From: Hirundichthys speculiger
Lineage: Eukaryota > Chordata > Actinopteri > Beloniformes > Exocoetidae
Direction of reading: 5' to 3'
Assembly (NCBI GenBank): GCA_018398805.1
Contig: JAGFBZ010001895.1
Span: forward strand, 2,935,001 to 2,999,000
DNA: 64,000 nt
Position numbers and translations under genes: made by a program. Each line of letters opens with the position of its first letter. Position 1 is the stretch's first letter. Shown one piece after another: positions 24,981 to 39,400 of this stretch. The notes below the pieces were generated by a model. The model had not been told where the DNA came from. It did no database searches and was given only the letters and a program-made list of their open reading frames with translations.

Positions 24981-25465
24981 GCCGCTCCCATTTGTAAACA
25001 ACGCTAACATTTCTGTGGTTACTCATCACAGGTGGTTAAAAACTGTCAAAGGAACGAAGGAAATCCCTCAAGCAGCACAGCATCCAAACCGGGATGAAAA
25101 ATGATTCAAATATCAATATTTTTCACTGATGAAAAACTAAGAAGAATCACCAAAAAAAGCTAGTAACGACCAGAGCTACTGCAACAAGCTGCCACCCTGA
25201 GCAGCGCTATTCTAGACCGTCTAGAAAATGAAATAAATGAAAGTTAAATACATGTTACTGGTTGTGGTTTCTGTGTTTGTTGCCAAGCTGGTTGACAGGA
25301 AGACACACAAGGAGGATCTGGATATTAGAAATGATGTATTTATCCCTTCCACTCCCTGTCCATGCAGTGAATGATTGATTGGAATATAATACAGAGCCTG
25401 GTCCGGGACGAAGGCAGAACTCCTCCTCTTCCAGTCACAGACAGGAGGTAGGAAATAACAGCAGT

Positions 25466-25519
25466 CTAGGATGGTTTGGGGGTCTTCAAGGCATCCACTT
25501 TGGTCTCCAAGTCTGAAAT
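25466..25519 (-). CDS. ppp1r9b: ppp1r9b last coding exon
   Basis: Acceptor TTTCCTCAG|ATT starts [17 protein letters not shown] and TAG. Mammalian spinophilin ends ISELEGNLQTLRNSNST, so only the start of this exon is conserved and the tail differs. In phase with exon 13, which ends NLQEK|. No clear AATAAA could be assigned downstream before the LINE copy. Confidence 0.85.
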   Translation of the reverse strand: MSDLETKVDALKTPKPS

Positions 25520-28500
25520 CTGAGGAAACATAGAGGAGGATAACATCAATATAATTAAACTTTTCCTGTGAAATCGAAACTGTATTGTGTTCAAGCCAGA
25601 ATAAGTTTTTTTTGTTTTTTTTATATATATATATATATACTAAATATATATACTATGTATATACTATTATATACTAAACCAGTTTTAGTGGTTGTGATTC
25701 CTGATTAATAAGTTCCATGTCCTGAATGTTTTCCCTCAGCAAACAAATCAGTACCTCATAAGCAAAATGACAAATCTTTCTTCGAAGGAACTCTTTATTA
25801 TGTGCTTTGGCATGCTGCATGAGGACATCAGATTAGGGAGAAACAAAAAGTCTCTTATGGACATTTCAGCTTGATGTCTTCACATTGTCTCAATGTGAGG
25901 CAGAACTGCCTTAATTTTTTTATAGAACAGATTTTGGTCCATATTGACATGATAGTATCACACAAGTTGCTGCAGATTTGTTTGTTGTTAATCTCCCATT
26001 CAAGTACATAGCAAAGGAGCTCTAATGGATTGAGATCTGGTGACTGTGGAGGCCATCAGTTGGGGTAATTTGAGCTATGTGATGTGGTGCTTTATCCTGC
26101 TGGAAGTAGTCATCAGAAGATGGGTACACTGGTCATAAAGGGGTGGACGTAGTCTGCAACAAAACTATTAATGAGCCCAAAGTTTGCCTAAACCAGTCTC
26201 TGTAAACCCTAAAGATGGCTGAATGTGGCAATCCCAGTAGATTAGTAGTTTCTAAAAAGACCAGCGTCTCCGGCACGAACAACCATATGACATTCAAAGT
26301 TCCTTTAAATATGCATTCTGACAAATAGCAAATAGGGCTACACCAGCTTAGATGTTGCCTCAGTCAACAAGGTCTGTGTCAGGTGCTGGAGAACCAGGGC
26401 ACCTTGCTGATAACTGGGCTACTGGAACAGGACACTCATGGAGCAGGGTGGAAAACAGGGTACAACTGGAGCGCTGTTACACCAGCAAACATCTGAGATC
26501 TCTGCCCAAAAGCGTGCAATACTGGAAACAGCAAAGATCCTGTGCAGAACCCTCAAGCAGGCTCCCAGGCCTGTGATGGAGGACCCGAGCTTGAAGGAGA
26601 CAACACTGCCCAGGGTGGTGAGGGGAGAGGTTTTTTTTTTTTCTTCCATATACTGTATATTCAACTCAGCTAAATTCAATACAATACAATACAGGTTATC
26701 CAAGTACTGCAAAATGGTGTTATTTTTATCCACTAGGCAGCATTCGGCCCTTTTTGCCAACATGAGCACTCAGCAAACAAAAACAGGCGATACAGGTCAT
26801 TCATTTAACATCCCTTTCTACAGTCACAAACCATGGTGTACTACTGTACTATCGCATGTGTACACCACATAGATCCAAAGCGAAGACCCTACACATCCAT
26901 CCCGTCATGGCTGGCATGATGTGGATTAAGTGGCCGAAAGATTGCTTTGCACAGAGAAGACGGAAGGCACTGATTCAGCGTGAGAGGAAGGATGAAAGAC
27001 GAACAGAGAAGAATGCTGACATGTTGATGTTCCCATCACTTTAACAAAGAAAAGATCAGCACCAACAGCTACAGAAGTGGTGATCCTGTTTACTGTAATT
27101 TTCTACTGGATTAACTGGAGGAAGCCACTAGCATGGGGAGACCAGAAAGGTTCAGATCTGCAACGCAGGTGAGTGAGTGCTGCCCCCCTACATGTGTTAA
27201 TCCACGCTACTCAGGTAGCCTCTATTCAGCTCAATTCAATAAGTAATCCCTGATGCAAAATTAAAATCTGGCTGATTTTTTAAAAAGGTCTATCACAGGT
27301 TTTAAGTTGAAATAACTCTTTCTTAAAGAGTGTAATTATACTGAGTATATCACCCACCTTTTCCTGCAGGTTGTCCGTCTCCTCTTTATGTGTTGCCTGA
27401 TTCTCCTCTTGTGCACGACGTTGAGCTGTCTCCTTCTTCAGGTACTCAATCTCCCTACAAATTACATATGCAACATCCACATTTAAGTTCCCATGCTTCA
27501 CTCGCCTCTATCCTTTATTTTGTTCTGTCTTTCTTACTTCTGCTGGTATTCTTTAATCATTCTCTTGGCTTTGCTGTATTTCCTCTCAAGGGTTTGGTAC
27601 TGAGCCTGGGTCTCCTTTAGGTGCTCATCCACAGCCTGAGGCAAAGATGCTCAGTGTCAATGACAAAGCAAGTTTTAAATGGTTAATTAAGAAAAAAAAA
27701 CAGTTATTAACAAATTCATGATTAATGGCTTCCTCCAAGTTCTAAACATGTTTTTTCTTTAAGAAATTACCTTACAAAGCGGACTGTGCCTCCATCCAGT
27801 AGCCCTCAAGTTTCTCCATCCTCTCTTTGCTGTCTCTAATGTTTTGCTCCAACTGAGCTCGTTCCATCCGCCAACGCAACTTATCTTGTTCCGCGTGAGC
27901 TAGCTGGAGGTAGAGGGGTCAGTGTGGGAGGAAGGAGGTGGTATGTTAGAGATAGAGCCAGATTTCAGTAATTGTTGTTGAACATCAAGCAACTGTTGTT
28001 ATGCCTATGTGCTGTATATTATCATCTGCAACACAAACCTGACATTACAGTAATTTTCATTTCTAGTATCTAAAGTAGTAGCAGTTTACCTTCCTCTTCA
28101 GCAGCTGGATCTCTGCCTGGGTTACTGCATGTTTAATCTGGAGCTGTAGAAGGAGACATGTTACAGCAATCTGAAATCTGATTCTGATTTACCTTAAAAC
28201 ACATATTTGGAAAGTTAAAACCGTGACTAAGATGAATTGATCGATGAAAGAATCACATTTGGAAAGTAACTAATACAGATATCAAATATACCTCCTTGAA
28301 TTTGTGGGCCAACTTCTCAGGATCCAGCTCCACGGGAGACAGCATGTCCTGGTTCTCTGCCAGGTCAAAAACCTCAATAGAGTTTGGAAACATGGGACTC
28401 ATCTCTTCCTCCTCATCTGTTGCATATTCACCTGTCTGTTTGGAAACAGAAAGAAAAGCAGATTTAGACATTTTTAATGTTAATTACATTTGTTATATTT

Positions 28501-31500
28501 TATACATATTTTATACATGTGAAGAGGTTCCTAATCTGCTCCATATTACAAAGTGGTTAGCCATATATTAGCCATAAATGAGTTCATGTCCACTGTGTCT
28601 TTAAAGCAGGAGTGTCCAAATTCAGTCCTTGAGGGCCGCTGTTCCTGCATGTCTTAGACGTTTCCGAGGCACAACACGCCAGATTCAGTTGAATGGGTCA
28701 CCATCAGCTTGTCATCAAGGTCTGCACAGGTCTGTTAATGACCCATTCATCTGAAGCAGGGAAACATCTAAAACTAGCAGGACAGTGGCCGTCGAGGACT
28801 GGAGTTGGACACTCCCTGCTTCTAAAAAAGCTAAGTTTTACAGCTGACAAATGTGCTTCCAGTTAAAAAAAAAGACACTGTGCTTAATGGGTCTGAAAGA
28901 GCAAATCACAAAGGTCACAAATATTTATGTAGCTCAAAACGGATTATTTTGGAATATTTGCTTCTCCCTTAGGCAACACAATGAATATGTGGCAATATTT
29001 GTAAAAGAACCACAGACAACAGTACGATGAATACGCAGCAACAAAAAGATACAGAGGACTGCTGGTTCGGCCTAAGAAGGAATATTTCAGTCATTTTTAA
29101 AGTATAATATTGTTAATAATGAACTGAAGCTTGACTTTTATTAAAAGTATATTGCAACTCAAACCACAATCGCATTATCTGTCAGAAATATCACAGTCAG
29201 ATATTTGCACAACTTCTTCAGGCCCTGGTGCCCGATGTATCACTCCTCGATGATAACCATACCAGCTTTTCTAACACCTTTGTGATATCAGGCTGCACTT
29301 TGTTATTAAGAAACATCAGTCAGTGCTGTCGTCCATATTAATATCCTCTACAGCAGGCTGCTGGCCGGCTCATTGATTCATCTGGCCTCTCATATAGAAA
29401 GGTTTTCAGTCTGCGATCATGAAATATCAGTAGTCCATTTCCCACACTGGCTAAGATACACAAAGCAGATTGGATTTCAGTTCTACTGAAAATGATATCG
29501 TAATCAGAAAACATGCATTACTAGTCAGGGTTGAAGAGTGGGGAAATTATCTGAGTTGTGTTTTCTGATCATTAATATCCATATTATTGTAACAATGAAA
29601 TGACCTTATTTTCTGTTAATTTTATCTCCCACAATGTGATCTTGTCTCAGTTATTTAATTCAGATGTTCAGTTTTTTTCTTAATGTGTCTTATAATTATA
29701 TTGTAAATAGAATAGTGTTGCTGCTGCTACACTACAATTTCCCAGTTTGGGATCAATAAAGTACATCTATCTATCTATCTATGTTATTTCATTTCACCCA
29801 ACACATTAAGTGCTTCTCTATAAAAGTGAAAGCTTATTTTCAATTATAGATATCAGAATCAACAGCTTCAAAAGCTAGCTTCTGTGAACATACAGAGAAT
29901 CCTCCTTTTGGCATCTTATTTCCACAAATAGTACCATGGACATAGTCTTAGTGTCCTTATCTTTAGCCCTAAGGAATAAGGACAATTCATTTCAGGCAAC
30001 TGAGCCCATTCTAAGGGAAGATGGAGTGTGCCAGTTAATTACATTTTAAACACTTAATTGTATCTTTCTTGTTGTGACTTAGTTCCTCCCTCTGACCACA
30101 AGGTGGAGAAGCTGGACTGAGTCTGAAATGACAGACCATGTGGTTGCAAACAGACAAGAAGACATTTTGTCATGCAAAGACACTTTTGACTCCCCCATGG
30201 CTAACAAAAGCCTCCAAAGCCACTTCCAGCTTATGGGGCTCCCAGTTAGTAAGAGTGACTCAAGCCTCGCTACACCAAATGCACACAGGAGAGTCTTAGA
30301 AAGTAGACTGACAGGACAATTATGGTTTGATTTTTTTTTTTTGCTTTCATACCAGAAACAAATACTTTTCATATTTTGGGATATTTCGAAAGTCCAAGCC
30401 AAAAGCAGTGAGAAGGAACCCAAGTTTTATGCAAACTGGATGTGTGTGTGTCCGTCACCTCTTCATCATCGTCCATGTACTGTTTGTATCTCTGCTCCAT
30501 CATCTCTCTCTGCCATCTCTCCTGTTCTAGAGTCTGCTGGATCAGCTGAGCCACTTCACTCTGTTCTCCTGGCTTCTCCCGGCCAATCACAAACCTAGAA
30601 ATGCATTAACAAAAGAAAAAAAAAAAACAATCAAATTACGGCCGTTTTAGAAAACACTTGAAAACAATCCACACACATAAATGGAAAACAAAACCGATTT
30701 ATATTCATTTATGCTCATTGCCAACATGAGAACCTAAACAGCACCCATCACTTATCTGAGAATTTCAGAAATACACAAACCAAAAATGTTCACAACTCTA
30801 CAATAAAAATAGCTTTCATACTAAATCATGTGTGCAAAAAAAAAAAATCCAAATAAACGAACAAGCTGTATTCACATAGATTAAGCAGAGACTTGTGCGC
30901 TGAGTCTGTGAAACAAACCTGACTGTGCCTGAAGTGTTGCGGAGGACAGAGGCAGCGAAACTCTGAGTAACACCAACCAGGCTGGTCCCATCAACCTCCA
31001 CGATCAAATCATTCACCTGGATCCTGCAAACACAAACAAAACCGCTTTATGGAAAATGATGTTTAACAAAGTGACACACTTTACCACATATGGAGAACAT
31101 ACAGACTATTTCACTCTGAAGGGGAACTTTAAAGGAATATTTCAACATGATTCTTTCTAAAACTACTGTTAACATGGTGCATACATCCTGGCACATCGAT
31201 TCCAAATAGAGCAGCTTTGGTGGGACCAATAAGACAAGAGGTTCAATACTCAAAAAATGAGTCTGTTCATTCATGTAAACACAGTTTTTCCCTACCCTCC
31301 GGTTAGTCAGTTGATGCTAAACTACTCTGAACATGTCTCAGGACAAGCACAGACACGTTAACAGGGTACCTGCCGTCTCTCTGTGCAGCTCCACCCTCAG
31401 TGACAGTCTTAACGAATATCCCCAGTTTCTCCAGGCCCATGTCAGCTCCTGCACCCATGCCAATGATACTGATGCCAAGGCCATCGCTGTCTGACAGACA

Positions 31501-34500
31501 CACAGACAATACCATAGTGTTAATACAGATATTCATCTTACTGAGAAAGAATATTCTAAAATGTATAACTTCTGAGATTTAATAATACATAAATGCTCCA
31601 TTTTATCATATTCAAGAATCCTGAAATATACAGACAAAAAACAACACATATGCAGAGTGAAAAAGTATTTTTGATTTTGCCGAAATGTCACACTTACATG
31701 TTTCAGATCATTAAAAAAATATTAACATCAAAGCAAACATAAAATGAGGATATACAAAAAGCATTTTTCACTTAGAAAGATTAAAAAAGCCACTCAAACC
31801 AACCAGGCTGTATGTGAAAGAGTAACTTGCCCCCTAATTCTAATAACATGACAACACCTGCAATCAAGTATTTGTGATAACTAGCAATGAGTCCTTGGCA
31901 ACACTGTGGAGGGATTTTGGTTCCCCTCTTCCTTCCAAGATTGTTTCAATTCAGCTACACTGAAGGGTTTCTGAACATGAACGGCCTGTTTAAGGTGATG
32001 CCACAGCATCTCAGTTGGATTTAAGTTTGAACTTTGACTCCAAACCTTCATTTTGTTTTGTTTTTTTGGCCATTCAAGGTGGACTTGCTGGTGTGTTTTG
32101 GATCGTTGTCCTGCTGCATAACCCAGGTGGGCTTAAGCTGAACGTCACAAACTGATGACCAGACATTTTCCTTTCTGATTTTCTGGTAGACTTTTTTCTT
32201 CTTTTTCTTCTCCTATTATGGAAATTTTTTGGCTTATTCCTGATACTCCCAAAATCCACAATCATCTTCTTTGTCTTGTTGACATTTAAGATGAGATGGC
32301 TGTTCCCACACCATGCCACAAATGATCCACCAGTCCTCTGGACTCAGTCTCTCATCTACCACTGATTCACCCCACAACTGCAGACTCATCTGAGTATTTC
32401 TCCAGATGACAGGACTCTGACTTGTAGTGGAAGTCTAAAGCTGTACACAGTGAAAGAAGGATGGTGAGAGTACAGTCCCCTGTGGTGCTCCTGTGCTGCT
32501 GACCACCTGATCAGACACATCCATTTAGTCTCAAACTGTGGTCTGTTTGTCAGGTGCTCAGAAATCCAGGTGATTGTGGAGGCATCCACCTATGTCTTCT
32601 GGAGTTTCTGTCATAGCTAAACAGCGTGGATGGTGTTAAATGCACTGGAGAAATCAAAGTACATGATCATCACAGTGCTGCCTGCTTTGTCCAGATGACT
32701 GTGGGTTCGTTGAAGCAGGTGTATGATGGTGTCTCCAACTCCAAACCCATGACAATAAGTCAACTACAGTGGGTCCTGGATGGTGCTTGTTTAATTATTC
32801 AAGTGGACCAATAATAATAAAAGGCAAGATGCTTTCCACAGCACCAGAACCTTCTCCTGGCTCAGGCTGATGTTGAAGAGGTGCTGTAGAATCTCACATA
32901 GCTGGTCTGCGCAGGCTTTCAGGACTCTGGAGCTGACACCATCTGGACCAGCAGCCTCTTTCTTATCCAGTCTCAGCTACCTCTTCACCTGACTGCTGAA
33001 GACAGACAGACGGGACAGGGAGACGGGAAGAGGGGGGTAGCATCTCCTAATGTGGTTGGAGACAACAACGGCACAGCAGCAAGATCCATTACTGAAGGTA
33101 GAAGATGAGACAGCTGAGATGTGAAAGGGAAGCTGTGGGTCAAGGGAAGATGAGGAGGTCTGCTTTGTCTGGGGGCAGGAGAGAAGGATGCTGAGCTTGT
33201 CTCTGAACTGAACCTGTTGAAAGAATGAGTTCAGTTAATTTGATCTGTACAGATTTCCATTGATCCGATCCTCCCTCTGCTTGAACCCTGCAATCGTCTT
33301 CCCTGACCGCACATCTCTTATGTTGTTCTGCTGGAGCATGTTCACCAGCGTTCCCCTGTACACCTCCTCGTTGTCTCTAATCTTGACTTTCAGTCATTTT
33401 TGTACTGACCTCAGTAATTTGCTGTCTCCCTCCCTGAAGGCTCTTTTTTTTTCTTGTTTAGAAGCTCTTTTAGGTCACAGATGAACAAGGGTTGATTATT
33501 GAGGAAGCACTCACACAGTGGATCCCAGTCTGTTGCCTCAAAACACAGTTTCTTCAGCTTCCCGTGACCGCCTCCTCACAGTTCTTTTGGTTACAAGTTG
33601 CCTCTGGACGATGGGTTTATAAGTTGAGCAGAGATGAACCAAATTATGATCTGCCTTGCCCAGAGCAGGTTGTGCAGAGGAGCTGTATGCATTTCTAATG
33701 TTTGCATGAAATAAATCCAACATTATATTCTCTCTGGTGGACATCCAACAGCGCCTGCGTTATTCACTGTGAAACATTATTCAGGTGGTTCTGCCGCACA
33801 AAAATGTAAATAATTTGGTGAATTAAACTCACGCATTGAGTGCCAGGGAGGCAAGAGATTATCATTTAAAGTCTATTCTGCAGGTAACTGGTAGCCAGTG
33901 ATAGGATCTCAGCAGCAGTAATGTGCCTCAGTTTTCCTGGCAACAGTACTTTTTATGGGTTACAGTAGTCAAGGTCTGCTGGAGATAAAGGCAGACTGAG
34001 TTTCTGTAAATCTGCTCTGGACATCACATCTCTCACTCTTCATATTTGTTTGAGATGATAAAAAGCTGATTTAGTTACAGTCTTAAAACTCAGCTCTGAG
34101 TAGATTCTTAACCTGTTTTTTGTTTTCATACCTCTGGATTCAAATTCAGGAATAATCCTTTTCATTTTATTTTATCCCTGACTGGTTTGGGAAGGTGGAG
34201 GCGGTGGCGTTGGGTGCGAGGGCCTGATCAACGCTGCGTGGAGCTTTAATCTGTTCTTGATTTTCTTTAGATCAGGGCATAATGTGTTGGGTTTTGAGAT
34301 CTTTTAGCCTCCATGTTGTCAGAAAGGTTCTATCTAGGAGTTTTTGATTCTTCAGGTGTGGCAGTCATAAGGCTAAAGAAATTGAACTCCGCTTTCTAAA
34401 AAAATGTGGTTAGTCACAGTAAATTCATGATTTAACAATAACTTTTTGACGTAGAACCATAGGTTTTTTTCATTGTCTTTTTTTCCTCAATAAATGAAAG

Positions 34501-36439
34501 CATCATTTCAAAACTGCTTTTTGTATTTAGTCTGGTTATCTTTGTCTCATATTACAATGTGTTTTATGATCTGAAACTTGTAAGTATGACAAATCAGCAA
34601 AACCAGAATAAATATTTAAGGGGAAAAATATATATATTTTTCATGACACTGTATATCTGTATCCAATGCTGCCAACACAGCAGTCAGTATAGCAGCCTTT
34701 ATGCTGTGCTGGGAGCAGCCATCACACATGGTTCAAATCCATTACCTCCAGAATTACTAACTACTAATTAGGCTAATCTGTGCTAAATTTAATCCCATAA
34801 GGGGATAATGGAGTTGCAAGCAGACAGTGTATGTCCTCTCACAGAAGCCTGTCAGTTAGAGTGGGCGTGTGTGTGTGTGAGTGTGTGTGTGTGTGTGTGT
34901 TGTAGTTACATAAGAGACTTGACTGACTGACTCTTAACAACTGTAAATATGTGTGCAAACCTTTCTCCAGCTCAACAGGGAACAGGTCCAGCTTCTCAAC
35001 TCTCTTCTCCAGCTCGTACTCAGCTGAAGCTGCCATTGGGGTCGACATCATCGTTCCGTCGATCATAGTCTTCGTTAGAGTAGGTGGTGAAAACCTGCCC
35101 ATATGGCAAAAGTTAAAGGTCAGACAGTCTCATTCACAAGGATTAGTTCTAAATTAATGGTTAAACCAAAACATTTACTTCAATGGTCCCTCAGGACCTC
35201 CATCAAGACTGGCTTCAGAACTTCAGTCCTGAAATTATGTTGAAATTAAGATGCTGATGTATCATGCATATTTCCTACATATCTATCCCATTATAAAATT
35301 ACAGTTTGAATAAAGAATTTTGGCTTCAAATGAAGTAAAATGTGAAAGATTTATTTTCCACACATGGTTTTCATTAAAAAAAAAATCACAAAATTGCTGT
35401 ACCCTCTCCTTTGTCCCACTCTCTATAATGCCCCTCCCCCTCACTCAAAAAGGTCAGCAGCATCTGTCTCCCCAGTGACCATCTCCACAATCACATGGCT
35501 TCATTACCATAGCAACCACAGGCTTTCTCAGTGTGAGTTTGGCACTGGCATGAGTTGCTTCTCTCTCAGTCCCCGTCTGGCTCATATGCTAATATAATAT
35601 AATGCTATGTGTCGATGACACAGACGGTGAGACAGAGCTGTAGGCCTTTATGTGTGGGCTGTTCTTTTTACAGTATTACTTACATTCTCGAGTGCAGGAG
35701 ACTGACACACAAGCACACGGCTTGTTTAACTGTTTCCTGTTGTCATGCTTCCTTCCTGTTGAGTAACTTTAAAGCTGTGTGTATGTGTGTGCAAGTGAGT
35801 GTGGAGCTTCAAATGTTATGTGAAGACATTCTGAACATGCAAGCTGAGTAAAAAAAAAAAAAAAAAACAATACCCCAGTGACACAGCAACCATGAGATGA
35901 AACAAAGTACACCTGTTAAAATCTCTAATCTGGAAAAACTGGTTGAACTCAGTTAAACTAAGTTAATACTCAGCAGCTGCATTTTAGTTGATTTTACTTG
36001 TCAGAAACTAAGCATATATACTCATTCAAGTATTTTAACAAAATTGAAGGAGGTTTCTTCAGGACATTTCATGCCAGGAAAATGTTTTATGTTTTAATCA
36101 TGCATGTGTCTTATCTAACATTATCTTTCATGTATTGGCAAGAAGGCAAATTTGTTTATGTAAAAGAGCCCATAGGCTAAAATAATTATTAAATAATGCT
36201 GCAAAAGCATGCATGTAATGCTGCTCAGATTCTTTTTAGATTAAACAGGGTCTCAGACAATTAAGTAAACATTTTCTATCAGGTTAGCAAAAATGCACAG
36301 ATTACTGTATGTAGAAGAGAGGAGTTATCAATAGAAATCATAATTTGGGTTATTTCTTATGAAAAAATGATTTCTTAAGTTAAGTTCAAGTTAAGTTCAA
36401 TTGAAGGAGACAACCCCATCCGGGTGGGGGCGAGAGGAG

Positions 36440-36499
<60 letters not shown>

Positions 36500-39400
36500 T
36501 CTTTCTTCACAGTTGTATGGAAGGTTATTGATGAAGCAAGTTGTAAAACCTGTCTGTGAAAGGACCCTCCCTGCCAGACATATCTCTCCCTCACTGGCCT
36601 GTTTCAACATGTTTATTATTCTTTTACCAGCTTCATAAATCTGAAGTCACTTCAGGTCAGTTTACAAAAGCGCCAAATAAAATTACATTTTGACACTTTT
36701 TTACAGTTTAGTATCTTAGATTTTTTGCATACTTCCATTCCAACGTGAAGTAGAAATGAGATAGAGCCTCTATGGCGCAACAGATAAAGGACACTTTAGT
36801 TTAAAATGCACACATCCTGGCATACAAAACACATCAACATTTTTGACAGCCTGTCTCTACATGCCAAGTTAAAGAGTGGCATTGATCGCGGGATGCAGCA
36901 GCTGTCTAGGACTTAGAGCTCACAAACCTTGGAATAAGGTGTTTAAATTATCTTTGCAAACTCTTGATGCACTGAATTAGCAACATGAACTGGACCAAGA
37001 CACTTGATTGCGTCCTGTATAAAATGCTGCACAGGGGGAGTGGATGTATCGTTGCTTACTTGAAAACACTTTTTATGTAAAGGCCATCACACAAAGGTTT
37101 AAACTTCAGTGCTCAAGGGCTGCTGTCTTAGATGTTTCCTTTCCTTCAGTGCACCTGATTCAAATGAATGGGTCATTAACCAACTTGTGAAGACCTGAAG
37201 GACAAGCTGATGGTGATCCATTCATTTGAATCAGGTGCGCTGAAGGAAAGGAAAACATCAAAGACATGCAGGACAGCAGGCCTTCCAGGACTGGAGATGG
37301 ACACCTCCAATATAAATGAAGGCTTGACAAAAAACTTCTGGAAGAATTATATCTGCTGGCGAAATCTTAATGCACTGGCTCTCTCCTCATTGATAGTTTG
37401 GTCTGTGTTGAAGCACAGGACAGATCCAGAGAGCAGCTGGCAGCAGGAACCTCATGATGATCTCTTGGCATTATATTGATTCATAGTAGTTGGAGAACAG
37501 ATTATACTGTCAGTCCTAATGTGAAGATAGAATCTACTGGGTTATTTTCAAAATAGCACAAGAATTTGCCTTTGAAACCCTTAAATCTGCCTCTGGAGCC
37601 TTTTATTGGGCATTTGTTTGATTTGTTCCCCCACTTTTTGACAAGGACTTGAATTGAGACAATGAATTTAATTTGTTCTATGTAGAAAGTAATTTTGGAG
37701 TTTTGATTTTGATGGGTTGTTGAGCAGTTGCTGAAAATGCTTAATGCTTTGAAAAATGCACAACAAAGTGCTGTTGTTGGCAAGTGATCAAACCTTTTAA
37801 GAGTTTAAAATAAAAAAAACAGCAAATTAACCAAACGCAACCAAAGTAAGTCCCCCCCCCCCCCCCCCCCCCCAAAAAAAACATCCAAAATCAGTGGAGA
37901 AAATTCTGATACATTTGTTTCACATTCAGCGTTCTTGTACTTTATCAGCAAAATACTGCTTTCCTGTTATAAACGCGTCACCTGTAATCAAGCTTGATGT
38001 CTGAAATCAGACAGGCTGGTTGTTCACTGTCCATTTAATTAGAACTGAGTCTATTCTTGGGAAAAAAAAAAAAGAAAAGAAAAGGGGAGAGGCTTCTTTT
38101 TCAGCTGATATAAAAATACTCACACCAGTTGATTTTTCATCCAAGCAAAGCTTCATTCTGTGATTCTTATCAACTTGCTCCCCCGGATTGACTCTTTACT
38201 TTTTCAGTGTGTGTGTGTGTGTGTGTGTGTTTTTCCCATGAAAAACAAACAAATCTAACTACATTCCAACTGCTTTTAACAGGCTCACAGAGGTATCCTT
38301 GTGAACCGTTCACCACAGATAGCTCCAGTGTGTCTGTCCATGAAACGTGTGAGATACAGTACAGTGGCATATTCAACACATTTTCTACAACCTGTGATTA
38401 ATTATTAATTACCCTTTAACTCGGTGCCATGTGAGTGCTAAATCATCAGGGACCTCCAGAAAGGCTTCAGCGCAGTGCTGTAATGACATGGTTTTATAGT
38501 TGCAGAAGAAATTTTATGAACTGTGGCGGCATGCTTCTTTACAGAAGGGGGGCACTACTAACCTGTCCAAGCGGTGAGAACCACAAGGAAAAGTTTTGTG
38601 TGTCTGTGTGTGGTGTTAAAATGACGAGTCAAGCAGTGTCCAAACATTCATCAGTTTCAGTCAACGCAAAAGGGATGGTTCTGTCACTTTAAAAGACTGA
38701 GGAATGTGACTGTCGTTGGGTAGTGATAATGATGCTACTATTGCCTTGGCTATTATTTATGTTTTATTATTATTATTGTTAATTATTATTACTATTACAG
38801 TGATTATAGTCATTATGATGATGACAGTTGAACAGTAACATAATATCTGAAAAATAACGTTGGGTGTATTGAGATGTAATGCACTGGTGTGTGCGTGGAT
38901 GCATGAGTGTGTTGTCAGTTCAAGGTGGAGGCAGACAGAGCGTTTTGATGCCCACACTCAGATACAGTTAAGTATGCCGAGAATAACAACAGCTTTAGTG
39001 GTTGAAGCTGCTACAATGTTTCCCCCTTTGGCAAAAATATCCTTGGCAGCTAGGGATGCACGATAACTGTGTTTTTTAAAACCGATACCGATAACACACA
39101 CATATACCTAAGATCATTACATCAATACTATGAACAAAATCAAAAATAGTTCTGACTTTTTAAATGAGCAGATATTTATTTTTTCCAATGAAAAACTATT
39201 GACAAGCCTCTCAAACATTTTCTTAAAGCTATCAAACAAACCTATTTGATATCTCACATTAACTTAAACAAGGTGCATTACTGACTAGTATAAAAAAAAA
39301 AAAAAAGGCTCCTTGAACTGATGGAAATACATGCATCAAAATTACAAACAGAAAAAGATTAACTGTTAAAGGATTTTGGCTTGTGGTTCCATTTAAATGA

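Noticed and set aside
30128..30598. 156-codon plus-strand open frame
   Set aside because: It runs antisense over ppp1r9b exon 8 and adjacent intron; the minus-strand reading ([16 protein letters not shown]) is the conserved one.
34961..35094. Programmed ribosomal frameshifting in ppp1r9b
   Set aside because: There is no slippery heptamer with downstream structure at either site, and unrelated sequences surround the lesions; error or mutation is simpler.
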